Shown here piece by piece: positions 8,483 to 16,345 of a stretch of 28,820 nucleotides of DNA. Under the pieces are notes generated by a model. It had not been told where the DNA came from. It saw nothing but the letters and a program-made list of their open reading frames with translations, and searched no databases. The DNA comes from Fidelibacterota bacterium (GTDB taxonomy: Bacteria > Marinisomatota > Marinisomatia > Marinisomatales > TCS55), in contig PBPW01000026.1 of assembly GCA_002725545.1 (NCBI GenBank), forward strand, positions 3,397-32,216, written 5' to 3'. The translations under genes were made by a program, and so were the position numbers. Numbering within the stretch: position 1 is the stretch's first letter; each line of letters opens with the position of its first letter.

Positions 8483-9652
8483 ATGTCAAAAAAATCAAAA
8501 TGGGGTTTTTCAACAAAATCTGTTCATATAGGAAATAAAGCCAATGAAGAGCACGGTTCCGTGGCACCCCCAATTCATCTTACTTCAACTTTCAAGCAGG
8601 ATGGCGTAGGGCAAAATCGCGGCCATGATTATTCCCGTGTTTCAAACCCCACTAGAAGTCGCCTGGAGAAAAACCTTGCTGCAATTGAGGGTTCAAAACA
8701 TGCAGTTTGCTATAGCTCAGGAATGGCAGCAACCACAGCATTATTCCAATTATTTGATAAAGATGATCACATATTAGTTTCAAGAAATACTTATGGTGGA
8801 ACCTATCGAATGGCAATGAATGTTCTGAGTCGTCAAGGTATCAATTTTGAATGGATTGATACTAGAGATCCGCAAAACATTAAAAATAAAATTAAGAAGA
8901 ATACCAAACTTGTTCATGTTGAAAGCCCAACAAATCCTCTTCTTGAATTATGCGATATTGAGGCAACATCAAAAATATGTAAAAGCCAGAATGTCCTTCT
9001 AAGTGTAGATAATACATTTATGAGCCCTTACGGACAAAGACCTTTAGAGCTTGGAGCAGATATTTCTATGCAAAGCTCAACAAAATCATTATCGGGTCAT
9101 TCCGATGTTCTTGGAGGAGTTTTGACTACTAATGATAATGAATTGCATGAAAGATTACAATTCATGTTGAAGGCAACAGGTGGCGTTCCTAGTCCTTTTG
9201 ATAATTGGATTACATTAAGATCAACAAAGACCTTAGCGCTTAGATATCAGAAAGCAACAGAAAATGCATATGAGCTTGCAAATTGGCTTTCTTTACAAAA
9301 AAATATAAAAAAGACTATCTATCCAGGTCTCAAATCTCACCCTCAATATGCTATAGCAAAAAAACAGCAGCTTAGCCCTAAAGGAGATGTTGTATTTGGC
9401 GCAATGCTTTCTATTGATGTTGGTGATGTAAAATCCAGGGATAAATTTTTGAAAAAAATAGAAATATTTCAACTAGCTGAAAGTTTAGGAAGCGTAGAAA
9501 GTTTAGTTTGTATACCTTATTTTATGACCCATGCTGCAGTTCCAGATGAGACGAAACTAGAAATGGGAATCACAGAATCTCTAATTCGTCTTTCAATTGG
9601 AATTGAAGATATTGATGATTTAAGGTCAGATCTATCTAGCGCCCTGTTCTAA
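8483..9652 (+). CDS. Cystathionine gamma-synthase/gamma-lyase family PLP enzyme
   Basis: Cys/Met-metabolism PLP enzyme of fold type I, 389 residues, normal length. Signatures: APPIHLTSTF, YSRVSNPTRSRLEKNLAAIE, the cofactor-facing YSSGMAATTALF, SVDNTFMSPYGQRPL, and the PLP lysine in SSTKSLSGHSDVLGG (Lys201). The C-terminal LAESLGSVESL and MTHAAVP plus SLIRLSIGIEDIDDL are shared by MetB (cystathionine gamma-synthase), MccB/CTH (gamma-lyase) and methionine gamma-lyase. Motifs alone do not separate these, so no symbol is given. It begins two bases after secA stops, so it is probably in the same transcript, with no functional link implied. Confidence 0.92.
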   Translation: MSKKSKWGFSTKSVHIGNKANEEHGSVAPPIHLTSTFKQDGVGQNRGHDYSRVSNPTRSRLEKNLAAIEGSKHAVCYSSGMAATTALFQLFDKDDHILVSRNTYGGTYRMAMNVLSRQGINFEWIDTRDPQNIKNKIKKNTKLVHVESPTNPLLELCDIEATSKICKSQNVLLSVDNTFMSPYGQRPLELGADISMQSSTKSLSGHSDVLGGVLTTNDNELHERLQFMLKATGGVPSPFDNWITLRSTKTLALRYQKATENAYELANWLSLQKNIKKTIYPGLKSHPQYAIAKKQQLSPKGDVVFGAMLSIDVGDVKSRDKFLKKIEIFQLAESLGSVESLVCIPYFMTHAAVPDETKLEMGITESLIRLSIGIEDIDDLRSDLSSALF

Positions 9653-9689
9653 AAAAATCACATAACTATTTCTTTAAGCTAAACTTACT

Positions 9690-9718
9690 TTGTAATTTAT
9701 AGCATTCAACAATAGGAT
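9690..9718 (+). promoter_or_regulatory. Candidate promoter for tRNA-Leu and perhaps the bc operon
   Basis: TTGTAA (9690-9695), 17-base spacer, TAGGAT (9713-9718): each box matches the sigma-70 consensus at 4 of 6 positions with ideal spacing, and the predicted start near 9725 lies seven bases before the mature tRNA. Weak boxes in A+T-rich DNA, so only a candidate. Confidence 0.3.
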
Positions 9719-9731
9719 TAAATTTTGTTTT

Positions 9732-9813
9732 GCCGCGGTGGTGGAATTGGTAGACACGCTGGTCTTAGGAACCAGTGCCTTATGGCGTGAAGGTTCGAGT
9801 CCTTTCCGCGGCA
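9732..9813 (+). tRNA. tRNA-Leu (anticodon UAG)
   Basis: 82-base class II tRNA. The 7-bp acceptor stem GCCGCGG/CCGCGGC is perfect, with discriminator A73 (9813). The anticodon stem CTGGT/ACCAG encloses the loop CTTAGGA, giving anticodon TAG (9766-9768), which reads CUA and other CUN leucine codons. A long variable arm follows, then a T arm with TTCGAGT. CCA is not encoded. Only 15 bases separate it from the ATG of the HEAT-repeat gene, so the tRNA may be cut from the leader of the respiratory operon transcript. Confidence 0.97.
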
Positions 9814-9828
9814 CATAACAGCAAGATC

Positions 9829-10686
9829 ATGCAAGAAAATCAAACTGAAAAAAAATCTGTTCTACAGGTAGTTATTCATAGTTTTTTTGTTGTACCGTTT
9901 ATCATAGCAATTTTTGCTGTCATTATATTTCTAGTTATTAGATTAATGACTACTGAACCTAATTCTGCTCGAGACTACTTAGAGGATGTAAAAATTGGCG
10001 GAACAACAAAAAGATGGCAAGGCGCATTTGAGCTATCTAAGCTTCTTTCAAATCCAAAAATGATTCCGAAAGATGAAATGTTTGTAAATGAAATGATTTC
10101 AACTTTTGAATATTCTTCGAATGATCGAGATAAACGAATTCGCCAGTATCTTGCGATTGCTATGGGTGCCACTAAAGATGAGCGCTATTCTTCTACTTTA
10201 ATTAATGCGATTGAAAGCACTGATATAGGAGTTGTTCAAGCTTGCGCTTTTGCGCTTGGCAATATTGGAGATGCTAAAGCTATTGAGCCCTTAAAAAAGA
10301 TACTCAGCGATTCAGATCCCCAAGTTCGCCTACATGGAGTGATAGCCCTTGGCAAGATAGGGGGACAGTCTTCAATTGCCCCTCTTAGAAAAATGTTGAC
10401 AGATATTGAGCCCAATATTAGATGGGATGCAGCTATAGGACTCGCTAAGCAAAAAAATTCTAGTGGAAGATCGATTTTATTAGACCTGTTAGATAGAAAG
10501 TATTTAAATTCTTTTCCTAATGTAGATGAAAAAGAAAAAGTGCAAGTTATCTTGGTTACAATTAGCGTTTCTCATTTCGTTCAAAATCAAGAACTTAAAC
10601 TTAAGCTTGAACGCCTAATGAATGAGGATTTAAACTTAAAAATTAGAGAAGCAGCTAGAATAGCTCTTGAAAAATTTATAATTTAG
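9829..10686 (+). CDS. Membrane-anchored HEAT-repeat protein, first gene of the bc operon
   Basis: 285 residues. One transmembrane helix at about 15-38 follows a charged N-terminus. A soluble part then contains PBS-lyase/HEAT-like repeats at about 105-210: ACAFALGNIGDAKAIEPLKK, then HGVIALGKIGGQSSIAPLRK, then a weaker third repeat, and a last helix pair at 265-285. ATG at 9829 is chosen because the upstream GTG (9775) lies inside the tRNA. The Rieske gene follows after nine bases, so it probably serves the quinol-oxidising complex as an assembly factor or extra subunit. That is inference from context; HEAT repeats show only a protein-binding scaffold. No catalytic motif is visible. Confidence 0.8.
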   Translation: MQENQTEKKSVLQVVIHSFFVVPFIIAIFAVIIFLVIRLMTTEPNSARDYLEDVKIGGTTKRWQGAFELSKLLSNPKMIPKDEMFVNEMISTFEYSSNDRDKRIRQYLAIAMGATKDERYSSTLINAIESTDIGVVQACAFALGNIGDAKAIEPLKKILSDSDPQVRLHGVIALGKIGGQSSIAPLRKMLTDIEPNIRWDAAIGLAKQKNSSGRSILLDLLDRKYLNSFPNVDEKEKVQVILVTISVSHFVQNQELKLKLERLMNEDLNLKIREAARIALEKFII

Positions 10687-10695
10687 AATTGTTAA

Positions 10696-11268
10696 ATGTC
10701 AGATAAGCCTACAAAAAAAACTTCAACAATAAGTCCACAATCCCCGCCCCCCGCAGCGTTAAATAAGGTTGAAAAAGATTCATCTGTAAATCGCCGAACC
10801 TTTTTTTCTTGGCTTTCCTTGGGCTGGGTTGCTTTTGTTGCTGCAACAGGCGGTTTTTTTACAATGATGCTGAGATTTTTCTTTCCAAACGTTCTTTTTG
10901 AGCCAGTCCAAACTTTTCGAGCAGGCTATCCAGATGATTATACTGTTGGAGAGGTTGATTTAAGATGGAAGGAAAAATATGGGGTTTGGATGGTAAGAAA
11001 TGATGAGGGTATATATGTACTTTCAACTACTTGCACTCATCTTGGCTGTACACCAAACTGGCAACCTTCTGCAAGAAAGTTTAAATGCCCATGCCATGGA
11101 AGCGGCTTTAGGGCTTCAGGAATCCATTTTGAAGGACCCGCGCCAAGGCCTTTAGAAAGATTTAAAATCACACTAGCTGATGATGGTCAGATTATTGTAG
11201 ACAAGACACAAAAATATCAACAAGAAAAAGGTCAATGGAATGACCCTGAATCATTTTTGAAAGTATAA
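10696..11268 (+). CDS. qcrA: Rieske [2Fe-2S] subunit of the cytochrome bc/b6f-type complex
   Basis: Carries electrons from quinol at the Qo site to the c-type cytochrome. 190 residues. A proline/lysine-rich N-terminal tail of about 30 residues is followed by an RR-containing segment (Arg33-Arg34, NRRTFFSWLSLG), consistent with Tat-dependent insertion, and one membrane helix (about 40-63). The cluster motifs are CTHLGC (Cys113, His115, Cys118) and CPCHGSGF (Cys131, Cys133, His134); Cys118 and Cys133 should form the structural disulfide. EGPAPRPLERF follows as in b6f-like Rieske proteins. It sits between the HEAT-repeat gene and cytochrome b, five bases before the latter. Confidence 0.95.
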   Translation: MSDKPTKKTSTISPQSPPPAALNKVEKDSSVNRRTFFSWLSLGWVAFVAATGGFFTMMLRFFFPNVLFEPVQTFRAGYPDDYTVGEVDLRWKEKYGVWMVRNDEGIYVLSTTCTHLGCTPNWQPSARKFKCPCHGSGFRASGIHFEGPAPRPLERFKITLADDGQIIVDKTQKYQQEKGQWNDPESFLKV

Positions 11269-11273
11269 TAATT

Positions 11274-12062
11274 ATGTCAGAAAAAAAGAATATATTTGAA
11301 AGAATAGCTGAAGGGCAAATTTGGAAATCAATTTTTCGCGGAGGGGGTGCACCATCAACTAGACGCCAAAGAATGATGGTAGTTTTAAATTCTGTATTCC
11401 TTCATTTGCACCCAGTTCGCCTTCCTAAGCATGCTGTAAAACTTAAATTTACGTGGTGTATGGGTGGTTTATCTTTTTTTATTTTTCTTATTTTAACTAT
11501 TTCAGGTATTCTGTTAATGTTTTATTACCGGCCTACTATAGAATACGCCTATACCGATATAATGGATTTAACAGAGCAGGTTCCATTTGGTATTATGCGC
11601 GAAATACACAGATGGGGTGCGCATGCTATGGTAATTTCAGTTTGGCTGCATATGTTTAGAGTATTTATGACAGGCTCATATAAGCCTCCTAGGGAATTCA
11701 ATTGGTCTATTGGAGTAATCTTGCTTGTGTTGACATTATTATTAAGCTTCACAGGGTATTTACTTCCCTGGGATCAACTTGCGATATGGGCAATTGCTGT
11801 TGGTTCAAATATGGCTGGAGCAACTCCTTTTTTAGGAGCAGAGGGACCGGGCTCATCATTACTTGCGATTGGAGATATTAATTTTATTACCAAAGCTAGC
11901 GATGCTAGGTTTGGATTAATTGGTGGAAGATTTCTAGGAGAAGCCACTCTACTAAGATTTTATGTTCTCCACTGTATAGGTTTGCCTTTCATAATTATGA
12001 TATTTATGGCAGTTCATTTTTGGAGAATTAGAAAAGATGGAGGTATATCTACTCCAGTCTAA
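11274..12062 (+). CDS. qcrB: Cytochrome b, b6-type (N-terminal half), with predicted heme ci cysteine
   Basis: Membrane core of the quinol oxidoreductase, 262 residues with four helices, longer at the N-terminus than plant b6 (about 215). Heme b ligands are His112/His126 on helix B and His233/His248 on helix D. The 14-residue gap between His233 and His248 is the b6-type spacing rather than the 13 of mitochondrial cytochrome b. TWCMGG places Cys62 at the b6 position (CLGG) that covalently holds heme ci, and FYYRPT follows as in b6. GYLLPWDQLAIWA is the Qo-side segment. The split into a b6-like protein and a separate C-terminal half matches b6f/Firmicutes-type complexes. Confidence 0.95.
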   Translation: MSEKKNIFERIAEGQIWKSIFRGGGAPSTRRQRMMVVLNSVFLHLHPVRLPKHAVKLKFTWCMGGLSFFIFLILTISGILLMFYYRPTIEYAYTDIMDLTEQVPFGIMREIHRWGAHAMVISVWLHMFRVFMTGSYKPPREFNWSIGVILLVLTLLLSFTGYLLPWDQLAIWAIAVGSNMAGATPFLGAEGPGSSLLAIGDINFITKASDARFGLIGGRFLGEATLLRFYVLHCIGLPFIIMIFMAVHFWRIRKDGGISTPV

Positions 12063-12067
12063 TTATT

Positions 12068-13186
12068 ATGGATGCATTTAAATCACTTATAAATTATGTT
12101 TCAAATCCAACTATTTTGTTTACAGCAATTTTAGTTGGATTTCCCTTTGTTTTTCCTCCTACGGATTGGTTTTATAAAGTTCATAAGAGGTTGAAGATAG
12201 ATAAGTTATGGACATCCAAAGGTCTGCTTATTATGATTGCTGTGACTATTGCATTTTTTGTTTTTGGCCTAGGGGATGAAAATTTTAAAAAGATTGTTCT
12301 TAAACCCGACAACGTTCCTATTTCAGGCTTAATTATTCTACTTATCTTTTTCACCTGGCTAAGCTTAAACCAGGCATATAAAAACGATAAGCTAATTGAA
12401 GAGGGCAAGCCGGTTGATGAACACTACGAAGCGCCCAATGATAAAGTTTTGGTTTGGCCGGACTTAGTTTATGTCGAATTAATTTCCTTAATTTTATTTT
12501 CCGCATTTATGTTAATTTGGTCTATAGGGCTCCCAGCTCCTCTGGAAGAACCAGCAAATCCTTCAGAATCCCCCAACCCGGCAAAAGCTCCTTGGTATTT
12601 TTTAGGATTACAAGAAATGCTAGTTTATTTTGATCCATGGTACGCAGGGGTTGTTCTACCTACTTTTATTATCATTGGTCTAATGGCTATTCCATACATT
12701 GATAGAGACCCCAACGGTTCAGGATATTACAGTTATAAGAATCGAATGCTATCCGTTTCAATTTATCTTTTTGGTTGGCTTGTTTTATGGAATGTATTGA
12801 TTGTAATTGGGACTTTCTTAAGAGGACCTAACTGGGGATTTTTTGGTCCTTTTGAATATTGGGATTCTCACAGACTTGAAGCTTTAACCAATGTTAATCT
12901 CTCCGAGCTTTTTTATGTTAAATGGCTCAATACTGGACTTCCATCAAATATCCTCATTCGTGAAGCCCCAGGTCTTTTTATAATATTTATTATTTTTGCA
13001 GTACTGCCACCACTTCTGGCTAAAACATTATTAAAAAGTTTTTATGATAGGTTGGGTAGTGCACGATTTACGATTTTTGTCGTATTGATGCTTTTTGGAA
13101 TTTTACTTCCAGTCAAAATGTATCTCCGATGGTTTTTCAACTTAAAATACATTATCTCTATGCCTGAATTCTTTTTCAATTTCTAG
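12068..13186 (+). CDS. Cytochrome b C-terminal half (subunit IV-like), extended
   Basis: Partner of the preceding b6-type protein, completing the quinol-oxidation site. At 372 residues it is much longer than subunit IV (about 160). Two membrane helices at about 15-32 and 50-70 and a third at about 85-100 precede the conserved core. The Qo motif region reads NPAKAPWYFLGLQEML: the usual PEWY is APWY here (Ala174-Pro175-Trp176-Tyr177), so the PEWY glutamate is missing, though an acidic residue follows in LQE. Further helices lie near 195-215, 228-250, 305-325 and 335-355. Related forms occur with large multiheme cytochromes in other phyla, as the next gene here suggests. Five bases from cytochrome b, ten before the cytochrome c. 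Confidence 0.9.
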   Translation: MDAFKSLINYVSNPTILFTAILVGFPFVFPPTDWFYKVHKRLKIDKLWTSKGLLIMIAVTIAFFVFGLGDENFKKIVLKPDNVPISGLIILLIFFTWLSLNQAYKNDKLIEEGKPVDEHYEAPNDKVLVWPDLVYVELISLILFSAFMLIWSIGLPAPLEEPANPSESPNPAKAPWYFLGLQEMLVYFDPWYAGVVLPTFIIIGLMAIPYIDRDPNGSGYYSYKNRMLSVSIYLFGWLVLWNVLIVIGTFLRGPNWGFFGPFEYWDSHRLEALTNVNLSELFYVKWLNTGLPSNILIREAPGLFIIFIIFAVLPPLLAKTLLKSFYDRLGSARFTIFVVLMLFGILLPVKMYLRWFFNLKYIISMPEFFFNF

Positions 13187-13196
13187 CTGAATATAT

Positions 13197-16100
13197 ATGC
13201 CTGTTAAACAAGAAGAGAGATATTATAATATTTTAAAGCTAAACAAGTGGTTCGCCATTTCAAGCATTCTATTTACTGCATTTTGGATTATAACATTTGC
13301 AGATGATTATAATAGGCCATGGAAGAAGTATCAGTCAGAGTTTAGAGAAATGGAAATTCAAAATGTTCGTAAACAATTAACGAACCAACAAGCAGTTCTT
13401 GCAGATAATTCAGATTACCAAAAACTTTTATCGGAATTAGATAAAAGAACAACTGAGCTTTCAGACCAGTCTGACAAAGTTGAAGATATAGAAAAACAAT
13501 TGAATGAATTTGAAGCAACGATTTATTCAGCTAATCAAAATTATCAATTTGCAAAAGCAGATTTTGATGCTGCTAAATATGCCCTAGAAGAATCAAGATT
13601 TGGACATGGCAATGAGGAAAAAGCAAAGAAAACCTACAATCAATTAAAAAAGAAGACCGATGAAGCTTTTTTAATCGCTGAAAAAAATCAGTCATTAGTA
13701 GATAGTCTTGAAAACGAATTAAAGGTTATGAATTCGTTCATAAAGCAAACGAATGATGCCCTTTACGCTATTGATAGTGAAAAACAATTATTAGAAAGAC
13801 AATTGTCAAAACTTGACCCTGAAGCGATGACCTTTGCAAATAAAATAGCAAACATTGTAAGAGATGTCCCGGTTATTGATTTTATTGATCCTTATTACGA
13901 AGTTAAGCAAGTTGTTGTTAATGACCTGGAGGATGACCTTGTATACATGGGAATGCCAAAAGTAGATCGCTGTATAACATGTCACGTTGGAATTGATAAA
14001 AAAGGATATGAAGATGCACCTCAGCCTTATACGACTCACCCCAGATTAGATGAATTTGTTAGCGGAAGCTCACCGCACCCAAGTAGTGAATATGGATGCA
14101 CATCCTGCCATGCTGGCCGAGGCAGGGGAACAGATTTTACATCCGCTGGACATATGCCAAAAAATGAAGAGCAGGCAAAACTATGGAAAAAGAAGTATAA
14201 TTGGGAAGCGTTGCATTATTGGGGCAATAAAATGCTACCCACTCAATACTCAGAGGCTGGGTGTTTTAAGTGCCATAGTGATAACATGCCAATTAAAGGC
14301 GCTGAAAAACTAAGCCTTGGAATGTCAACTTTTGAAAAAGCTGGATGTTATACATGTCATAGCATGGAAAGATGGGGAGAAGAATATCCTAAAGCAGGAC
14401 CAAGCTTATATAAAGTAGCTTCAAAGACTACAAAGGACTGGACCTATCGCTGGATTATGGAACCCAGAGCTTTTCGTCATAATACATGGATGCCGCACTT
14501 CTTCAAAAAAGGAAATAATAGTAGCCCAGAGGATCTTATCAGGACAGAACAAGAAACTCTTGCTATGACCGAATATTTATTTGAGAAATCTTCAAATTAT
14601 AATAAAGTAAAAAATAATAATATTGGTGATTCAGAAAACGGCAAATTACTTGTTTCTGCGCTTGGCTGTATGGGGTGTCATCAAATACAGCCTGAACCTG
14701 ACCCGAATTATGATCCGTCTTTACAGAACCTCAGGTTAGAGCAAGGACCAAACTTGATCGGTGTTGGATCTAAAACAAATGCAGAATGGCTTTTCAATTG
14801 GTTAAAAAATCCATATAGCTATCACCCTGATACTAAAATGCCAAATTTGCGCTTAACCGATCAGGAAGCAGCCGATATAGCGAGCTATTTATTATTAGAT
14901 AAAACTACAGCGTTTGACTCAACCCCGGTTCCTAATGTCAACGAACCTATTTTAGATGAAATTGCCTCAGATTTTTTATCTCAATTAAATTCAACATCTC
15001 AAGTGAAAAATCTACTTAATACCATGTCGATCAAAGAGAAGCTAGTTTATTCTGGTGAGAATCTAATTGGACATTATGGATGTTATTCATGTCATAATAT
15101 CCAAGGTTTTGAAGACAGAAAGCCAATTGGAATTTCTCTTAATCATGAAGGCAGTAAGTTAATTTCAAAGCTAGATTTTGGTTTTTGGCATGATGAAATA
15201 CCGCACACTAAATGGGATTGGTTCTATCACAAAATAAATGAGCCAGAAAAATTTGACCTTATCCCTAATGATGATGGAACAACTACAGTCAAAGAGCTTA
15301 AGCCATTAGAGAAATCAAGAATGCCTCACTTTGGACTTGAACACAAAGAGATAGAATCCCTTGTTACTTTGATTATGGGACTCGTTAAAGATGAAATTCC
15401 GCCAAGCAAACTTCCTGAAAAAACACCTTATTATCTAGCCGTAGCAAAAGGCGAGCAGTTTTTACATACTAATAATTGTTTGGGTTGCCATAAGATCGAT
15501 GGCGATGGTGGCGCTATTTGGCCAGCAACCGCTGAATGGTTGAAGGTTGTTGCAGATGAAACGAATGCTGAAGATATGAGCCTGGTGCAGAGCTTTAGTC
15601 CGCCATTATTAAATACTCAAGGCAGAAAGACACAGCCTCAATGGCTTCTTGATTGGTTTAAAGATGTCAGTATGATTCGTCCTCATCTTCAAGCCAGAAT
15701 GCCAAGTTTTGATTATACTGATCAAGAATGGAACAAGATCATTTCTTATTTTCAGTATAAAGATGGTCAGGATTTAAAATACGAAGATGCTCATCAGTTT
15801 GTTATGAACTCATCGTCTTATAAGGCCGGAGATAGAATTGCTGAGATGGGCGCTTGCAATAATTGTCATTTTTATGGTTCAGAAAAACCAAAGCAGGCTG
15901 CATTAACATGGGCACCCAACATAACCCTTACCAAAGAAAGATTAAGACCAGAATGGCTAGTAGAATGGTTCATTAATCCTCAAGATGTTATGCCTGGCAC
16001 TAAAATGCCCGCACCTTACATTCCAACTGAAGAGCCGATAAATTCAATTAGAGAAGCATGGGGGAGGGATGTAGCTAGAATCAGTACTGACAGCACTCTT

Positions 16101-16241
16101 CTTTACAAGGCTCTCATAGATTGGATGTGGGGCATGGATGGAAAAGAAGATGTTTCAGATATAGTTAGACTTCACATAAAATCTGAAGGATATGGATTTA
16201 TTATAGAGGAAGAGGATGATTGGGGAGATGACGATTGGTAA
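13197..16241 (+). CDS. Membrane-anchored octaheme cytochrome c with coiled coil (cytochrome c1 substitute)
   Basis: 1014 residues. One membrane helix (about 17-37), then a periplasmic coiled coil (about 45-215), then eight CxxCH heme sites at Cys259, 301, 356, 384, 491, 629, 761 and 887. The first two lie in a conserved block (PKVDRCITCHVGID; GCTSCHAGRGRGTDF) seen in cytochromes beside bc complexes. The last five look like tandem class I domains, each followed by a likely axial Met in an xMP motif: Met432, 548, 709, 835 and 937. The C-terminus is acidic and ends DDWGDDDW. No other cytochrome c1 gene is nearby, so it should take electrons from the Rieske protein and pass them towards oxidase. 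Last gene before a strong terminator. Confidence 0.92.
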   Translation: MPVKQEERYYNILKLNKWFAISSILFTAFWIITFADDYNRPWKKYQSEFREMEIQNVRKQLTNQQAVLADNSDYQKLLSELDKRTTELSDQSDKVEDIEKQLNEFEATIYSANQNYQFAKADFDAAKYALEESRFGHGNEEKAKKTYNQLKKKTDEAFLIAEKNQSLVDSLENELKVMNSFIKQTNDALYAIDSEKQLLERQLSKLDPEAMTFANKIANIVRDVPVIDFIDPYYEVKQVVVNDLEDDLVYMGMPKVDRCITCHVGIDKKGYEDAPQPYTTHPRLDEFVSGSSPHPSSEYGCTSCHAGRGRGTDFTSAGHMPKNEEQAKLWKKKYNWEALHYWGNKMLPTQYSEAGCFKCHSDNMPIKGAEKLSLGMSTFEKAGCYTCHSMERWGEEYPKAGPSLYKVASKTTKDWTYRWIMEPRAFRHNTWMPHFFKKGNNSSPEDLIRTEQETLAMTEYLFEKSSNYNKVKNNNIGDSENGKLLVSALGCMGCHQIQPEPDPNYDPSLQNLRLEQGPNLIGVGSKTNAEWLFNWLKNPYSYHPDTKMPNLRLTDQEAADIASYLLLDKTTAFDSTPVPNVNEPILDEIASDFLSQLNSTSQVKNLLNTMSIKEKLVYSGENLIGHYGCYSCHNIQGFEDRKPIGISLNHEGSKLISKLDFGFWHDEIPHTKWDWFYHKINEPEKFDLIPNDDGTTTVKELKPLEKSRMPHFGLEHKEIESLVTLIMGLVKDEIPPSKLPEKTPYYLAVAKGEQFLHTNNCLGCHKIDGDGGAIWPATAEWLKVVADETNAEDMSLVQSFSPPLLNTQGRKTQPQWLLDWFKDVSMIRPHLQARMPSFDYTDQEWNKIISYFQYKDGQDLKYEDAHQFVMNSSSYKAGDRIAEMGACNNCHFYGSEKPKQAALTWAPNITLTKERLRPEWLVEWFINPQDVMPGTKMPAPYIPTEEPINSIREAWGRDVARISTDSTLLYKALIDWMWGMDGKEDVSDIVRLHIKSEGYGFIIEEEDDWGDDDW

Positions 16242-16273
16242 TTCTTGCATCGGCATAATAATCCCATTTTAAG

Positions 16274-16292
16274 TTATTGCTATTTGCAATAA
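16274..16292. other. Small inverted repeat abutting the terminator
   Basis: TTATTGC-TATTT-GCAATAA: a perfect 7-bp stem with a 5-base loop that shares its last two A residues with the left arm of the main terminator hairpin. It may add to termination or protect the 3' end; it could also be chance in A+T-rich DNA. Confidence 0.4.
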
Positions 16293-16320
16293 AAAAGCCT
16301 CGTACTAGCGAGGCTTTTTT
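16291..16320. terminator. Bidirectional Rho-independent terminator
   Basis: Perfect 12-bp inverted repeat: arms 16291-16302 (AAAAAAGCCTCG) and 16309-16320, six-base loop TACTAG. The GCCTCG core is flanked by A6 on one side and T6 on the other (T-rich beyond), so it gives a U-tract in both directions. It lies between the convergent cytochrome c gene (ends 16241) and the blue-copper gene (ends 16346). Confidence 0.92.
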
Positions 16321-16345
16321 ATTTTTTAAACTAAGTAGTTTTAAA

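Noticed and set aside
9775..9828. Longer start for the HEAT-repeat gene (GTG at 9775)
   Set aside because: It would lie inside the tRNA-Leu gene; ATG at 9829 gives a normal charged N-terminus before the membrane helix.
10696..16241. Alternative complex III (Act) cluster
   Set aside because: The genes are Rieske, split cytochrome b and a c-type cytochrome; no ActB-type molybdopterin-like or ActC/ActF proteins are present.
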